A stretch of DNA of 24,656 nucleotides. Origin: Dipetalonema caudispina. Taxonomy: Eukaryota > Nematoda > Chromadorea > Rhabditida > Onchocercidae. Positions 1-10,539 of this stretch are shown piece after piece (the first letter of the stretch is position 1; every line of letters starts with the position of its first letter). The DNA lies in contig JABVXV010000581.1 of assembly GCA_013365325.1 (NCBI GenBank), forward strand, positions 1 to 24,656. The letters are read 5' to 3'. Below the pieces are notes generated by a model, which was not told where the DNA came from, made no database searches, and saw nothing but the letters and a program-made list of their open reading frames with translations. The position numbers and the translations under genes were made by a program.

Positions 1-1423
1 GTAAAGTGTTGAAGAAAAAAATTGGAGCATTTGCATATTACTTGATGATCTTTTCATGAATTGTGATTCTCTCAATTTGTTTTGATAGATATCTATGTGA
101 ATCTTCGCTTTCACGACAGTTCCGCTTATCCTCTCATTACCTTTATGATTTTTTTTGCTCGCAGTATTGTTTCTAAAAATGACAAATAATCAATTAATGA
201 TCGAATGAATCATAATTTTTTGCAATGTGATGAAATGGTTATTGCCAAATTAACATATAGGGCTTAAATTATCACAAAAAAAAAAAAACCATAAAGTCAA
301 AGTTCACTGTTTATAACGTTTGTGCTGCAAAGAAGTAGCAGTTGTTAAAAAAGTGATTAATGATAATAATCTCATTTATCGCAAAAATTTTGAAAAAAAT
401 TTCAACAATATCATTATCATTATTTACTTCACAATATGTTACTATTTATCAATATCTAAACTTGATCTGAACAACTTTAATTAATTTAAGGAATGATCAT
501 AAGTATCAAAGAGTATAATTAAAGCTGTTTAAAAAGTAAATCGTAAATTCATTCAGTATTTTATTTGATCTAAAGGTGATATTCATGTTTGATTTCGATT
601 TTTGTAATAATTCGTGAAGTGTCTTTTGATATCATATCCAAATATTCTTTTTGACCTTTAATAATTAACTTGATAAAAGACATAATTTTCGTCTATATTA
701 TGCTTCTTTTTTTAAAAAACTATTGACAACGTTTTCATAATCTTCTGTTTTTTTCTTTTTAAATAAGCAAATTACAAACAACAAACTAAGCATTTTTGTA
801 ATTATACATGTATTATTGTAATGATTAGCTCTTTATAAAGTATACAATTATAACAATTCCAAACAATAATATGTAATAGATAGTAATATATTATTCATCC
901 ATCAAATTTCATTTTTCTTTTTTTTTGTAGCGAAACGTTTATTTGAATGAATTGAAAACTTGAATTGAAATCCTTGATAAATCATTGATTCAATGAAACA
1001 TTACATGATGATAAATTATCGAATGAGAACGGAAATTATAGATGAATAGGAACGGATTGCTTTTGGACTAGAATGATGATGAATGAAGTAATTAATTGAA
1101 GTATATGTATTTTTCTTCTTCTCGTCGACAATATGCTAAAACATTAATAGATAAAAGTAATAAACGGAATTGTCGAATATATTTCTCAGTATGATACTGT
1201 TTTTTTTTTTGTGGAATTTTGCAAAGGGTTTTTTGAGAAGGAACAAATGATATCCGTTAAAAAAATCACTTTTTTAATCAATTAATTATCTTTAAGAATT
1301 GCATAACAGAATGAAATAAAATACCAAGAAATTATTTTTGTTTTGTTGTTGTATTGAAGTGCATCAATCAATAAATCATCAATATCATCAACATCATCAT
1401 CAACAGCAACATCATTATATCAA
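1..1423. other. Gene-free flank, 3' side of the phosphatase gene
   Basis: No coding region can be supported here. The sequence is AT-rich with short poly-A/poly-T runs (for example 1201-1210) and an imperfect ATC/CAT trinucleotide stretch at about 1376-1420, just beyond the TAG that ends the last possible phosphatase exon. That part is probably 3' UTR and downstream DNA on the minus strand. Around 80-173 there is a slightly less AT-rich patch with about 33 open codons after an AG site (plus strand, reading towards a TAA near 181). It is too short and unrecognised to call an exon. Confidence 0.5.
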
Positions 1424-1604
1424 CTAAAATGTGGAAAAACTTGAATGATACGAATCGAACAGATCATTACTGCGTCGTCGAGAAAGTGTTGATGCTAGCA
1501 TTGAGAACGGTGAATGTTGTCGTGATGGAAGCGAGAAAATTGATGGTATAATTGAGGGTGATGCGGATCGACGATAAGATGAACTCATTGGACGACCAAA
1601 AGTT
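1424..1604 (-). CDS. Possible alternative C-terminal exon of the DUSP gene
   Basis: A long polypyrimidine tract ends in TTTCAG directly before 1604. The frame that follows is open for 59 codons to a TAG at 1426-1424 and codes a Ser/Arg-rich tail beginning TFGRPMSSSYRRSASPS. The exon needs a donor in phase 2. Exon 4 offers CTC|GTCAGT (exon would end at 1805) and the weaker GATGT|GTACTG (end at 1913), and both are phase 2. With the first, the protein would have 263 residues. The Arg/Ser tail could be a phosphorylation-rich region. The splice has no direct proof, and a second frame of this segment is also open for about 47 codons. Confidence 0.45.
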
Positions 1605-1758
1605 CTGAAAAAAAAAAGTACAGTGAAAAAAAAATCAATGATAATTTTCGAAGAACGAAAAAAAAGTGTCGATATCATGGAATAATAAAAAGTATGATAT
1701 CCACTTGTGAAATATTTCTCTTTCAATAATTCTTCTGTTTTTTTTTTCCGTTTTATAT

Positions 1759-1970
1759 CTATTTAATTATTTTATTGCTTAAATTACAAAAAATGATAAC
1801 TGACGAGGTTTGTGAATATTTGAAAGGGACTTGTGTAATTGTGATATTTCGACAAGTACCCTTCGGTAATGAATGATTTTGGATTAATCGCCGTTTTAAT
1901 TCTGAACAGTACACATCTGGAAGTGTCATACCATCTTGATTTGTTTCTATCATTTGTACTGAACTGGAAC
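1759..1970 (-). CDS. DUSP exon 4 (C-terminus, default form)
   Basis: The acceptor is ATTTTAG|GTTCC. The phase makes a split Gly, followed by SSSVQMIETNQDGMTLPDVY. This aligns with the KSTVKMVQTPYGIVPDVY of DUSP14, which identifies the frame. The open frame continues to a TAG at 1761-1759. The last roughly 50 residues after PDVY look unlike the family and may be partly replaced by splicing to 1604-1424. An AATAAA on this strand (1776-1771) lies inside the last codons. Confidence 0.7.
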
Positions 1971-3164
1971 CTAAAATTAATTAACAAAACTTCGCTAAAT
2001 TATTCAATAAATTCAAACTTTAACAATTATGAAGTGACATATGAATTCATATGGAAATCATACAAAACGGACAAATTTCGGAAAAATGAAATATAATAAA
2101 ACAGATATTTGATATTCATCTTTTTTCTTTTTTGTTTCATATTATAATTGGAATTTCATTTGAAGTTTGAATTAAAATTTACCATAGAGAAATTGTATAA
2201 ATTAAATAATCTGCTAAGTGACAAAAAAAAAAGGTAATAATTGCAACCTTTTAATTTACGTTCGTATTCAATCATTTGCTTCCAGAAGCCTACGTTAGGC
2301 TTTACAACAGGTCGAGCTGATTTAACGAAATGATACGCTTGACGTAACGTCATTCGTTCATACTTCACTAGATATATCATGCATAATGTAGCAGATCGTG
2401 ATACCCCGGCTACACAGTGCACTAAAGTTCGACCACCCCTATCCTGAAATGCTTATAATATAGATAATTTGTGCTTAGCACATATCAAATACATATCTAT
2501 CTTGGTTTATTTCAATCTAGGGAATAATTACTTAAAAATCACTTTATGCTTAAATTGTAAAATTCAAATTACTTGAATTACTACAATTGAATACAAAACA
2601 AAACAAAAAGTGATGCAACGAAAACTGTTAATAAAGTAACATTACCATTTTAATAAACGAAAAATGAGTAATTAATTAAACTTGTTTACCTTGACCGATT
2701 TGATTTTGTCAGCAACGATATCAAAATATTGATCAATTTTTGCATAGGGACTATCTTCTATTGAGATCCTCAAGTAGTCAATCCCTAAAAGATTTATGAA
2801 TTTAAAAGATTAGATAAAAAATAAGATAAAAATAATTAATTTATTTAATGATAGATAAATACGAAACTAAGAGGGAGTAGTACCAAATTAGGCTTGGACG
2901 TAATTGATGCTACATATTAATGAGACATCATCGCCTCATTCTACTATTCATTATTCGCTTTTAGTTAGGGCAGTTTAATTCAAATTAACTTTTAAAATAA
3001 TAGTAATTACCTGGAATGTGTGTAGATGGTTCTTCAACAGTTGCATTTACAATACATGAAATTTTCTTTTGACGCAATTTTTCAAGTTTTAGAACACCGG
3101 CCCCAGAAAGAAATAAATGATCAGTAACCTCAGAAATTTGTCCAAATAGTCCAATTCTCGACAT
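1759..3164 (-). CDS. Dual-specificity protein phosphatase, DUSP14/18/21-like (four exons)
   Basis: Predicted 218-residue atypical dual-specificity phosphatase, which removes phosphate from Tyr and Ser/Thr of protein substrates, probably in the cytosol. Exons on the minus strand are 3164-3011, 2784-2690, 2443-2248 and 1970-1759. Junction phases agree (1, 0, 1) and every intron is GT-AG. The fold begins with GQISEVTDHLFLSGAGV, like the GIAQITSSLFLGRGSVA of human DUSP14. The general acid is Asp62 in the SIEDSPY block. The catalytic P-loop is HCVAGVSRSA (Cys93, Arg99), followed by ARPVVKPNVGFWKQMIEYE. Human DUSP14 has 198 residues and DUSP18 has 188, so this protein is full length with a longer tail. 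The ATG at 3164 was chosen because it sits just before the conserved fold, as in DUSP14. An in-frame upstream extension lacks an ATG close by. Family and activity are secure; exact subfamily and substrate are not. Confidence 0.88.
1771..1776 (-). terminator. Putative polyadenylation signal AATAAA
   Basis: The minus strand reads AATAAA at 1776-1771, ten bases before the exon-4 stop. If used, cleavage would fall close to or just beyond the stop. This would suit a short-3'UTR transcript ending in exon 4. AT-rich DNA produces this hexamer often by chance. Confidence 0.3.
2248..2443 (-). CDS. DUSP exon 3 (catalytic P-loop)
   Basis: This 196-base exon has acceptor ATTTCAG|GATAGG and donor AAAAG|GTTGCA, whose +3 T is weaker than consensus. 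It starts DRGGRTLVHCVAGVSRSATL, which contains the HCx5R motif (Cys93, Arg99) and the following SA of dual-specificity phosphatases. It continues through LVKYERMTL and ARPVVKPNVGFW to IEYERKLK. All catalytic residues are intact. Confidence 0.92.
2690..2784 (-). CDS. DUSP exon 2 (general-acid loop)
   Basis: This 95-base exon has acceptor CTTTTAG|GGATTG and donor AAG|GTAAAC. It codes for 31 residues plus a split Gly. It matches the family block in which VPLADMPHA (DUSP14) or VPVADSPNS (DUSP18) carries the general-acid Asp; here the block reads ISIEDSPYAK with Asp62. It ends in FDIVADKIKSVK, matching FDTVADKIHSVS of DUSP14. It contains no long open frame and was found only by joining exons. Confidence 0.85.
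3011..3164 (-). CDS. DUSP exon 1 (start and first beta strands)
   Basis: Codes 51 residues plus one base. The ATG is at 3164-3162 and the donor is CCAG|GTAATTAC, read on the minus strand. An AG site at 3195-3194 (AAAATATAG) lies 29 bases upstream of the ATG, so it could take a spliced leader or an upstream 5' UTR exon. The open frame continues upstream through LSCRRAFL without an ATG, so a longer N-terminus coded by another exon cannot be excluded. Confidence 0.75.
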
Positions 3165-3221
3165 CAAGAAAGCTCTACGGCAAGATAATACAGCTATATT
3201 TTTATCGTCAGAATTTTCCAA

Positions 3222-4570
3222 CAGTTTGTGACGAAAAATTTGGAAGAGAGAAAAAAAATTCCAAAATTCTTCACTTCAAAATTTGTTGCATCTTTCACAC
3301 CAAAAAGATTAATCAGTGATCTCTGAAATTTATGAAAGTTTTGATGAAGTTGCGTTAAAATGATCATCAGCGGAAATATATTGTTCAAAAAAATTCAAAG
3401 AGTAGATCGGATTGGGTTGCTATGGAAATAAAATATAGAAATACCAAATAGATGAATAAAACATGACCTTCATAGTATTAAAGAATCATCCGTTACCTTC
3501 AACGAAATGTGCTCATATGCATTTTTTTACAACCAAAAATAGAACTTCAAAATAAATGGATAAATTTATTTATTATTTATTATTATTTATTATTATTATT
3601 ATTATAGTTTAAATAGGATGATTAATCGGATCAGAAAGATCGTATAATGACCTCTGTTTTACTACATGTTAATAGCTTATCAAATAATTTCAGGATGAAC
3701 AAAAAAATTTTTTTGCCAGTAATTGAAAAGGACACTATGATGTCATTGGTAAAGTAACTTTTTTTTTAAAAAAAAAATATTAAGAACTGGATGAATCATA
3801 ATATAGGAAAATAAGTATTCATATTCACTATAAAAAAAAAGCAGACCTGTCATTGTTAACAGGAAAATGAAAATACGGAAAAATGGAAGAATGAATCAGT
3901 TCATTCAGTCATTTCATCCATGAAAATTTTTCTCATTTTTTTCGGTAATTCGAAGAAATGTTTTCTGATCTTCTAATACAATAAGTCATTACATTTACAA
4001 TCGGTAGCTGTAAATCTTATAATAATGATAAGATAAAGAGCAAAAGATTATCATTTTCCAATGAATTACTTACGCTTTTCAAGTAAACTGTAAAGAAGTT
4101 TAAAGAAAAATTATTTCACTTTTTCATCTCTTTGTTTGTCAAAAATTTTTTTTTTTTCAGTTTCAAAAATTCAACTGTCAAGTTTTCTCAAATATGTGTA
4201 TTACCACATTTTTTTTTTTTTTGATAAGAAAGTAGCGAAAAGAAAAAAGAAAGAAATGTAGTGAATGTAGGCGATATATTTTCTGGTTATGCATACAAAT
4301 ATTTGCTGAAAAAATTTTTCATTTAAATTAAAAAAAAAAAAGACAAACAAATAAACAAATAATTATAATTACCATTTCTTTTATTTATTGCATGCCGAAA
4401 AAAAAAAAAGGAAGAAAAAAATTGTCATTTCATACCAATTCTTTTTGTCATTCAAAAATTTTTAATTAATAAAAATTTGAATTGCTGCTGAAAATAAGCA
4501 CAAAGTTTTGTAAAAAATTTGACACAAATATGCAAGAAGATATGCAATTTTGAAAGGACTATCTGTTCAA

Positions 4571-4572
<2 letters not shown>
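3222..4572. other. Gene-free region upstream of DUSP
   Basis: No coding exon recognised. It contains a TTA-rich trinucleotide stretch at about 3566-3606, A/T homopolymers (near 3757-3778, 4148-4159, 4209-4222, 4330-4341), and generally AT-rich DNA. It could hold 5' UTR exons or the promoter of the minus-strand phosphatase gene, but nothing in the sequence pins one down. Confidence 0.5.

Positions 4573-4629
<57 letters not shown>
4573..4629. repeat. (AG)n microsatellite
   Basis: This is an almost pure AG dinucleotide run of about 57 bases with one AG-to-GG interruption at 4619-4620. The opposite strand is CT-rich and gives a meaningless Ser-Leu open frame. It is likely to be length-polymorphic. 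Confidence 0.95.
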
Positions 4630-4631
<2 letters not shown>

Positions 4632-6874
4632 GCAACGATAACAGTGAAGAGAGAATGAAAAGAAGGATAGATGTGTGTCCCATTAAAATATATTATATTA
4701 TTCAACGGAATGCATAAAAATGAATTAATTCCTTTTTTTCTTTTTTCTTTTTTTTTTTCTTGCAAAGAATCGAATTCTTAAATTGACAATTGCAAGAAAA
4801 AAAAAGAACGAAAATAATTTCCCGAAAAATTTCAGAAAACTGGAAATTTATGATAATAATTTTCGAGGAAGTAAATTTGATGTGAAGTTATTATTTTTAA
4901 ATAATTGATATAAAATTTTACTTACACTTTAAAAAATTCAGTAAGATCCAAGAGAAATCGATGATCTTTGACCCTAAAAGTAAATAAATGAAAAAAAAAG
5001 AAAAAAAGAATAGATCGATGATGATGATGATGATTGATGATGAAAGTGGAAAAATAATGTTTATAAAAGCATATCTCTTCTAGAAGAATAATTCTTTTTT
5101 CACTTTTTTCCACATATAAAGGTGTGAATAAATGAAATATATTTTCAAATTTTAAAATTGAATTTAATTTTATCGTTCGTATTTTAATTGGAAATGGAAA
5201 GTACAAAGTGTTCAGTAAAACATATCATAATACTCCCAGAAAACAAACTAGATACAATGATTCAGTTCAAATAAAATTCCGCTATATAAGTGAAAATATT
5301 AATTATGTACATATTAATTCAATTGTAAATATAGTATATTATTTTATATTTTATAATGTTATTTCGATTATTGAATGGAAATATCAAATTATGAACAGTG
5401 TGAATAGCACTTTGCGTATATTATGAGTTATAAAAAATAACTTTTGCAAGAATAAAATTTTGAACTTTCATGGGAAGAATTTTAGAAGAAAAAAAAGTGT
5501 AAAAACTAATTTAAAAAAACATATATAAACTACACTCATCGATAACTACTGAGGCATTGACATCAGCTGAAGCTATTTTCTTTCTTTTTTTTTTTTTGCT
5601 GAAAATGATGGAAAACAAATTAAAGATCAGAAAAAAAAAGAGCTTGACAATTTGAATAACAAGTAGGAAACGATCAAAGATAGAGTTTTATAATCTCTAA
5701 TTTATTTCAAAAGAATATGAAATTTGAAGAAAAATAAAGAGCTATACAAGATGTTAAATTCACAAGTGATAAGGAAAGAGCTAAGTGATATGTGAATATT
5801 TTGATAAAATTACTTCAAAATATAAAAAGTACATAATTTAAATATTTCAAAAAACATGAAGTAAACCAAAAAAAAAAGAAAAAAACCACCATCGTTTAGT
5901 AAATTGCCAAAAACACGAACTGATTTAGTTTCGGTTATCCAAGAAACAAATTATCTATGAAGATAAATGGTTTTACGGAAATTTTCGAAAGCCTTTTTTT
6001 CACAAAAGAATCCGGTTTGTGCATTATAAATCAGTTAAGATTTCAAGTATTTTCTTCCTAATACTAATCAATTCTAATATCCTAACCGATATCAATATAT
6101 ATACATATATATTTCAAATATTAATCGTTCGTAATAAATTAATTTAAAAGAAATTATTAAACTAATTTGCATTATAGTATTCTTTTGAACTTCGACATTT
6201 ATTGACCTCGACCTGCTTTCATTTGGATGTAAAAATTTTTCGTTTCTTTCATTAAAATGGAACATTAAAAAAGGAAAAAAAAAAAAGAAGAAGGCAAACA
6301 ACAATTTTAAACAGAATAAAAATTGTTTGATTCCTTGTGGAACAAACCTTTTTTCAGCATTAAATTTCCATTCTTTTACCATTTATTGTTCAGATCATAA
6401 AAAAAAAAAAAAAAAGAAAAAAAAAAACGGAAAACATGCACTTACTCGAATGATGAACAAAAATCAGCCAATTTTCCCTATTCTCGATGTTTTTTTTTTT
6501 CCTTTTTTTTTTTTATTTTTGTTCCACACCTAAGCAAACACGTTTTATCTGTCATTTATCTGTCAACCAGCATTGCAATGGAGCATTGAAAATAAATGTG
6601 AATGTTTTCAAGCATTGAAAAATAAAAATTACAAAAAAAAGGTAAATATTTTCAATAAAACCTATTTCAAAAAAGTAAATAATCGTGTGGTGAAATAGAT
6701 TTCAATCGTAAGGTGAAATTTTCTCAAGATAATCATTACTTTTAGATAAATAATAAGAAAATATAGCAGTAATTTAGGAGATAAATATTAGGTATAAATT
6801 TTATGCAATAATTAACTACTACATTGATTGGAATATATAGTGATATAATCAATTCTTTTATGAATAATTAACTA
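4630..6874. other. Gene-free AT-rich region
   Basis: I found no supportable gene. It contains an imperfect GAT/TGA trinucleotide tract at about 5017-5042, T runs near 4743-4759, 5587-5598 and 6490-6514, and an A-rich run at 6400-6426. Open frames here are low-complexity Lys/Phe/Ile strings without recognisable motifs. Confidence 0.5.
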
Positions 6875-6944
6875 ATTAATTATGAAGAACTGCAAGATAA
6901 TGTCGAAATATCCAATATTTCGGCATTATCTTGCAGTAATTAAT
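6875..6944. repeat. Near-perfect inverted repeat / hairpin
   Basis: The left arm 6889-6911 and right arm 6915-6937 are 23 bases each and complementary except for one position, which would be a G-U wobble in RNA. They are separated by only three bases (CCA). Outside, ATTAATT (6875-6881) can pair with AATTAAT (6938-6944) across a seven-base bulge on the left. The right arm reads ATATTTCGGCATTATCTTGC. It could be a palindromic repeat, a foldback-element remnant, or the source of a small double-stranded RNA. The tiny loop is unusual for a canonical microRNA precursor. Confidence 0.8.
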
Positions 6945-9321
6945 CGAAAGGATACCGTTTTTTGCAAGTTCGTAAAATTAATAAGAATAAATGCTCAAAA
7001 TGTTCATTTCTTAGAAGTCGCTTAATAAAATTAAGAAAAAAAAATGCGTTGACAGTTCACGTTAATCAATTGTAGTATTAAAATATGAAGAGTTATTAAA
7101 TATTGATTATATGTGTATTTAATTTCTTAAATTTCATTGAGCAATTGAAAAATCCTAAATAATCAATAGGATTTTACAATTTAGTATAAACATTTCTTTT
7201 GATAAAACCATACATTCATCCATATGATTTCTTCAATACAAATTCAAGATAAATTATTTTGGAGAGAAAAAAAAGTAACAAACAATTTAAATTGAAAAGC
7301 ATTTGAAAAATAAAAAAAGGATAGTATTAATAATCAATTAACTAATTGAATACCTGCATATCCTACAATCAGGAAGTGAGAGATTTGATTATTCTTCCAA
7401 TTTAATCTAATAAAATAACAAAATGACAAACAATTGCCAAATTAATAAATAAAATTAAAACTCCATCAAATTAATGAAGTTATTTAATAATTACAAAACT
7501 AATATAATTTTAAGCTGACAAATTTCTTCTTGTTTGATATAATATCTTAAATTTTATTTATCAAATCTATGCTTACTAAATTATGCTTTAAAATTAAAAA
7601 ATATATCTTAGCTATTGTGGGAAAAATGACAATCAAACCTTTGTTTATTGTTTATTTTAATGAACCCAATCAAAAAAAAAAAAAAAGAAATGCAAAAGAA
7701 ATTTGGAATATTGGAAAAACATGCTAAATACGAATTTTTTACTCTTTAATAATAGATGGTAGTAGTTTGTATCCCCAAAAGGATAAAATCCATTTTTCCA
7801 ATTCTGATGATATAAAAGTTCACATTTATCTAACTATTTCCTATTCCTCTTTTTTTTTTCTTTTACTTAAGGAAACTCGAAGTTTGATATTTTGACTTTT
7901 CTTTTCTTTTCTTTTTTTTTTTTTTGAACATATACAATTTGAAATCATAAAATTATCAAATTATGAAAGTGAAAAAAAAAGAGAAGAAAATCGGAAATGA
8001 TAGATGAAATAAAGTCCGTTTAGTTTTAGAATTGAAACCAATCTATGGATGATAAATGTTTCAGAATTTATGCCATTGTCAAAAAGTTAGAAATGAGGGG
8101 GAAAAAAAAGCAACTGTCTATTGCCTAACAGATAGAATCTCAATTCTTCTATAGTATTTTTACTTTTAAACTTTTGGAATTTTTAAATCTATAAATAGTC
8201 TTTAACTTTTATGAAATGTTCTCACCCATATATATGTATATATATATATGCGTTCATTTGCGCCTTCAAAGGAAAAAAAGCGCAAAAAATTACATTTTAC
8301 TGCAACAAATTTCTTTCCTGTTCTTGCAATACTTCAAAGTTATATTTATTTTTGGTTTCTTTTTGTTTATTTGTTTATTTGATAGCTTATTTACTTAACT
8401 AGTCATTTAATTCTTTTTCTTTCCCTTCATTTTTATTTCGATCATTGTTCAGTGAAAACTTTGTTTGTATGAGGTGAAATTTTTGAAGTTATTTTCGAAT
8501 TAGAAATTTTCAATCATTTCATTTCATATCAAATGTTGCTGAATGAAAGTGGAAATATGTTTAAATTAAAATTGTAATTTGGAGCAAAAGTTTTAAAATT
8601 GTTTAGTATAGTTGGGGACAAGATGATTAGACTTAGATTGGGACGAAAGTAGCAAATGAATGATTGAACGTTTGAGAGTTCATAAGTAATGATGAGTGAA
8701 ATTGAAATATATCTGTTTGAATAACACAAAAAATGAATTTATTTATTCGCTTATTAAATTTACGAAATGAAAATAATCAAAAAACTTGAATTCTTTAAAT
8801 ATATTAAAATTGTTATTTGGAAAAAGGAAAAATTACGATGGATTTAAGAAATGATTTTTGAAATTATGCCATTAAATTTAATTAAATTCGCATTCGTTTT
8901 AATTGAATTCTACTGAATTTTAAAATAGAAGAGAAAAGAAACTAGTCGAAAGCAGATTTAATATCGGTATATTAATTAAATGAAGTAATTTGACAACTGA
9001 TATTGAAAGTTTCATTTTCTGTTGAAAACTTCATCATCTCTATTTTTTACATTGCATTTCATGCTGTATTTCACTTCTTAGTAATTCTAATAATTTTTGC
9101 TAATTTGAATTTGCATGAATAGAAGAAAGAAAGTATAAGTTGAAAATTCACCACTTTTTTCTTATTTTCTCTTTTTTTTTGAATATATTTGACTGCCATA
9201 CATGAATTGAATCATGAGACTTAACTGATAAATGTAATTATAGAAATTGAAAAATAAGTTAAAAAGAAAAAATTGAAAAAAAAAGAGAAAAGAAATGATG
9301 GAAATAAGAAAGGCGAGATTT
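6945..9321. other. Gene-free AT-rich region
   Basis: Nothing coding is supported. Poly-A or poly-T tracts occur at about 7670-7686, 7850-7859 and 7913-7925, and a TA-rich stretch lies at 8228-8250. Two overlapping 60-codon frames at 8211-8402 are Phe/Leu/Tyr-rich with no family resemblance. Confidence 0.5.
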
Positions 9322-9345
9322 AGAGAGAGAGAGAGAGAGAGAGAG
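9322..9345. repeat. (AG)12 microsatellite
   Basis: A pure AG dinucleotide run of 24 bases within a longer purine-rich region. Confidence 0.95.
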
Positions 9346-9750
9346 GAGAAAATGAAAGAGGAAATGATTGATGGCAAATAGATAAGGCAAAGAAAACTTA
9401 ACTACAGTTTTTAAAGATAAGCAAAACTAAACGTAAATGGAAGAAATCAATCACTTAAGAAAAGCAATTTATAATAGTGCATAAATCAGAGCATTTTTTT
9501 AATGATTTACAAAGTTTAAATTGGAAAGGGAAATGCAAATTTTAGGACTAATTTTAACAATATTCCCGAAGGTGAAATTTTAACTAATATAATGTCCTAA
9601 GTAATGTAATTAAAACCTTTTTCTCCATCCTTTATTTATTACTATTCTAAAACTATACGAATATACAATCGTATGATAGTAAATGTATAGAAATTTTACG
9701 TTATCTGTTTAGTATAGTTATTTCCGGAGATTTTTTAAGATAAAGATAAA

Positions 9751-10005
9751 GAAAATTGAGGAATATTTCGGAAATTTTGTATAATTGCCTAGAAAGAAAA
9801 TGAGAAGTATTTCGGGAATTTTTTATAATTGCTGAAGAAGAAAATATCTCGGGAATCTTGTATAATTGCTCAAGAAGAAAATGAGAAATATTTCGAGAAT
9901 TTTTCATAATTGTCGAGAAAGAAAATGAGGAGTATTCGGAATATTGTATAATTGTCGAAGAAAAAAATGAGGGATATCTCGGGAATTTTGTATGATTGCT
10001 AAAGA
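9751..10005. repeat. Minisatellite, about six copies of a ~44-bp unit
   Basis: Direct repeats begin with GAAAATGAG-like sequence at 9751, 9796, 9840, 9877, 9921 and about 9962. Each copy continues with a version of ATATTTCGGGAATTTTGTAT, then AATTGC and an AAGAA tail. Copies differ by about 10-20 percent and the third is shortened to about 37 bases. Because of this periodicity the minus-strand frame at 9701-9907 reads as a repeating peptide, which is an artefact. The copies are directly adjacent, so this is not a CRISPR array. Confidence 0.9.
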
Positions 10006-10507
10006 AGTAATAGAGTTAAAATGATAAAGCTTGCAATAAAAATGGAAATAAACTGGATAGTTTTAATAATATTTGCTCCACAAAAATGAAGAACACTAAA
10101 ATATAGTAAATGGAAAAATTTTGATGAATTTTTATTTCAATCTATCATAATCAGTAATAATTTCTATTCAGTCAAAAAGGAAGTATGCGACATGCGTGAC
10201 AAGCGCTAACTTTCTCAAATGTAAACGATGAAAATGATTGGAAATAAGGAAAGAGAAATTAAACAAGTTTTAAAGAAATTTTAATGCATGAAAATAACAT
10301 TCAGTATTGAAATAAACAGAATATTTTAATTGATTAGCAAATGAAAAATTTGTCTGAGTTTTATTGAAAAATGAAATCTTTAATTATTTCGATGAATTGC
10401 TAACTTACTTTTAGCAATTAAATGCCAAAGCTAAAATTAAAGAATAAATAGAAATGAAAAGATTTCAATATCATCAAACAGTAAAGTAAGAAAAAAGGTT
10501 GAAAAAC
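10006..10507. other. Gene-free AT-rich region
   Basis: No coding frame, RNA gene or repeat stands out in this stretch between the minisatellite and the next A tract. Confidence 0.45.
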
Positions 10508-10531
10508 AAAAAAAAAAAAAAAAAAAAAAAA
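10508..10531. repeat. Poly-A tract (24 bases)
   Basis: An uninterrupted run of A is followed immediately by the palindrome TCACGTGA at 10532-10539, a sequence that bHLH factors can bind as an E-box. No AATAAA precedes it closely, so a retroposon origin is not indicated. Confidence 0.9.
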
Positions 10532-10539
10532 TCACGTGA

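Noticed and set aside
81..183. Possible terminal exon on the plus strand after TTTTGATAG
   Set aside because: Only about 33 open codons, no recognised motif, no upstream exon in view.
1869..2096. Plus-strand 75-codon frame
   Set aside because: Antisense to phosphatase exon 4 and the adjoining intron.
3194..3388. Minus-strand 64-codon frame just upstream of the phosphatase start
   Set aside because: Out of frame with the phosphatase, ends at the TAG of the putative acceptor, and has no similarity to the family N-terminus.
4559..4765. Minus-strand frame with a long Ser-Leu repeat
   Set aside because: Produced by the (AG)n microsatellite.
6092..6533. Open frames on both strands rich in Lys or Phe
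   Set aside because: They cross poly-A/T tracts, lack splice context or motifs, and have random composition.
9701..9907. Minus-strand 68-codon frame with a repeating peptide
   Set aside because: It is a read-through of the 44-bp minisatellite; the period, not coding selection, makes the repeat.
9751..10005. CRISPR array
   Set aside because: Copies are directly adjacent and diverged with no unique spacers, and the genome is eukaryotic.
10532..10539. TCACGTGA E-box palindrome
   Set aside because: A single 8-base match far from any gene start is expected by chance often enough; mentioned only with the adjacent A tract.
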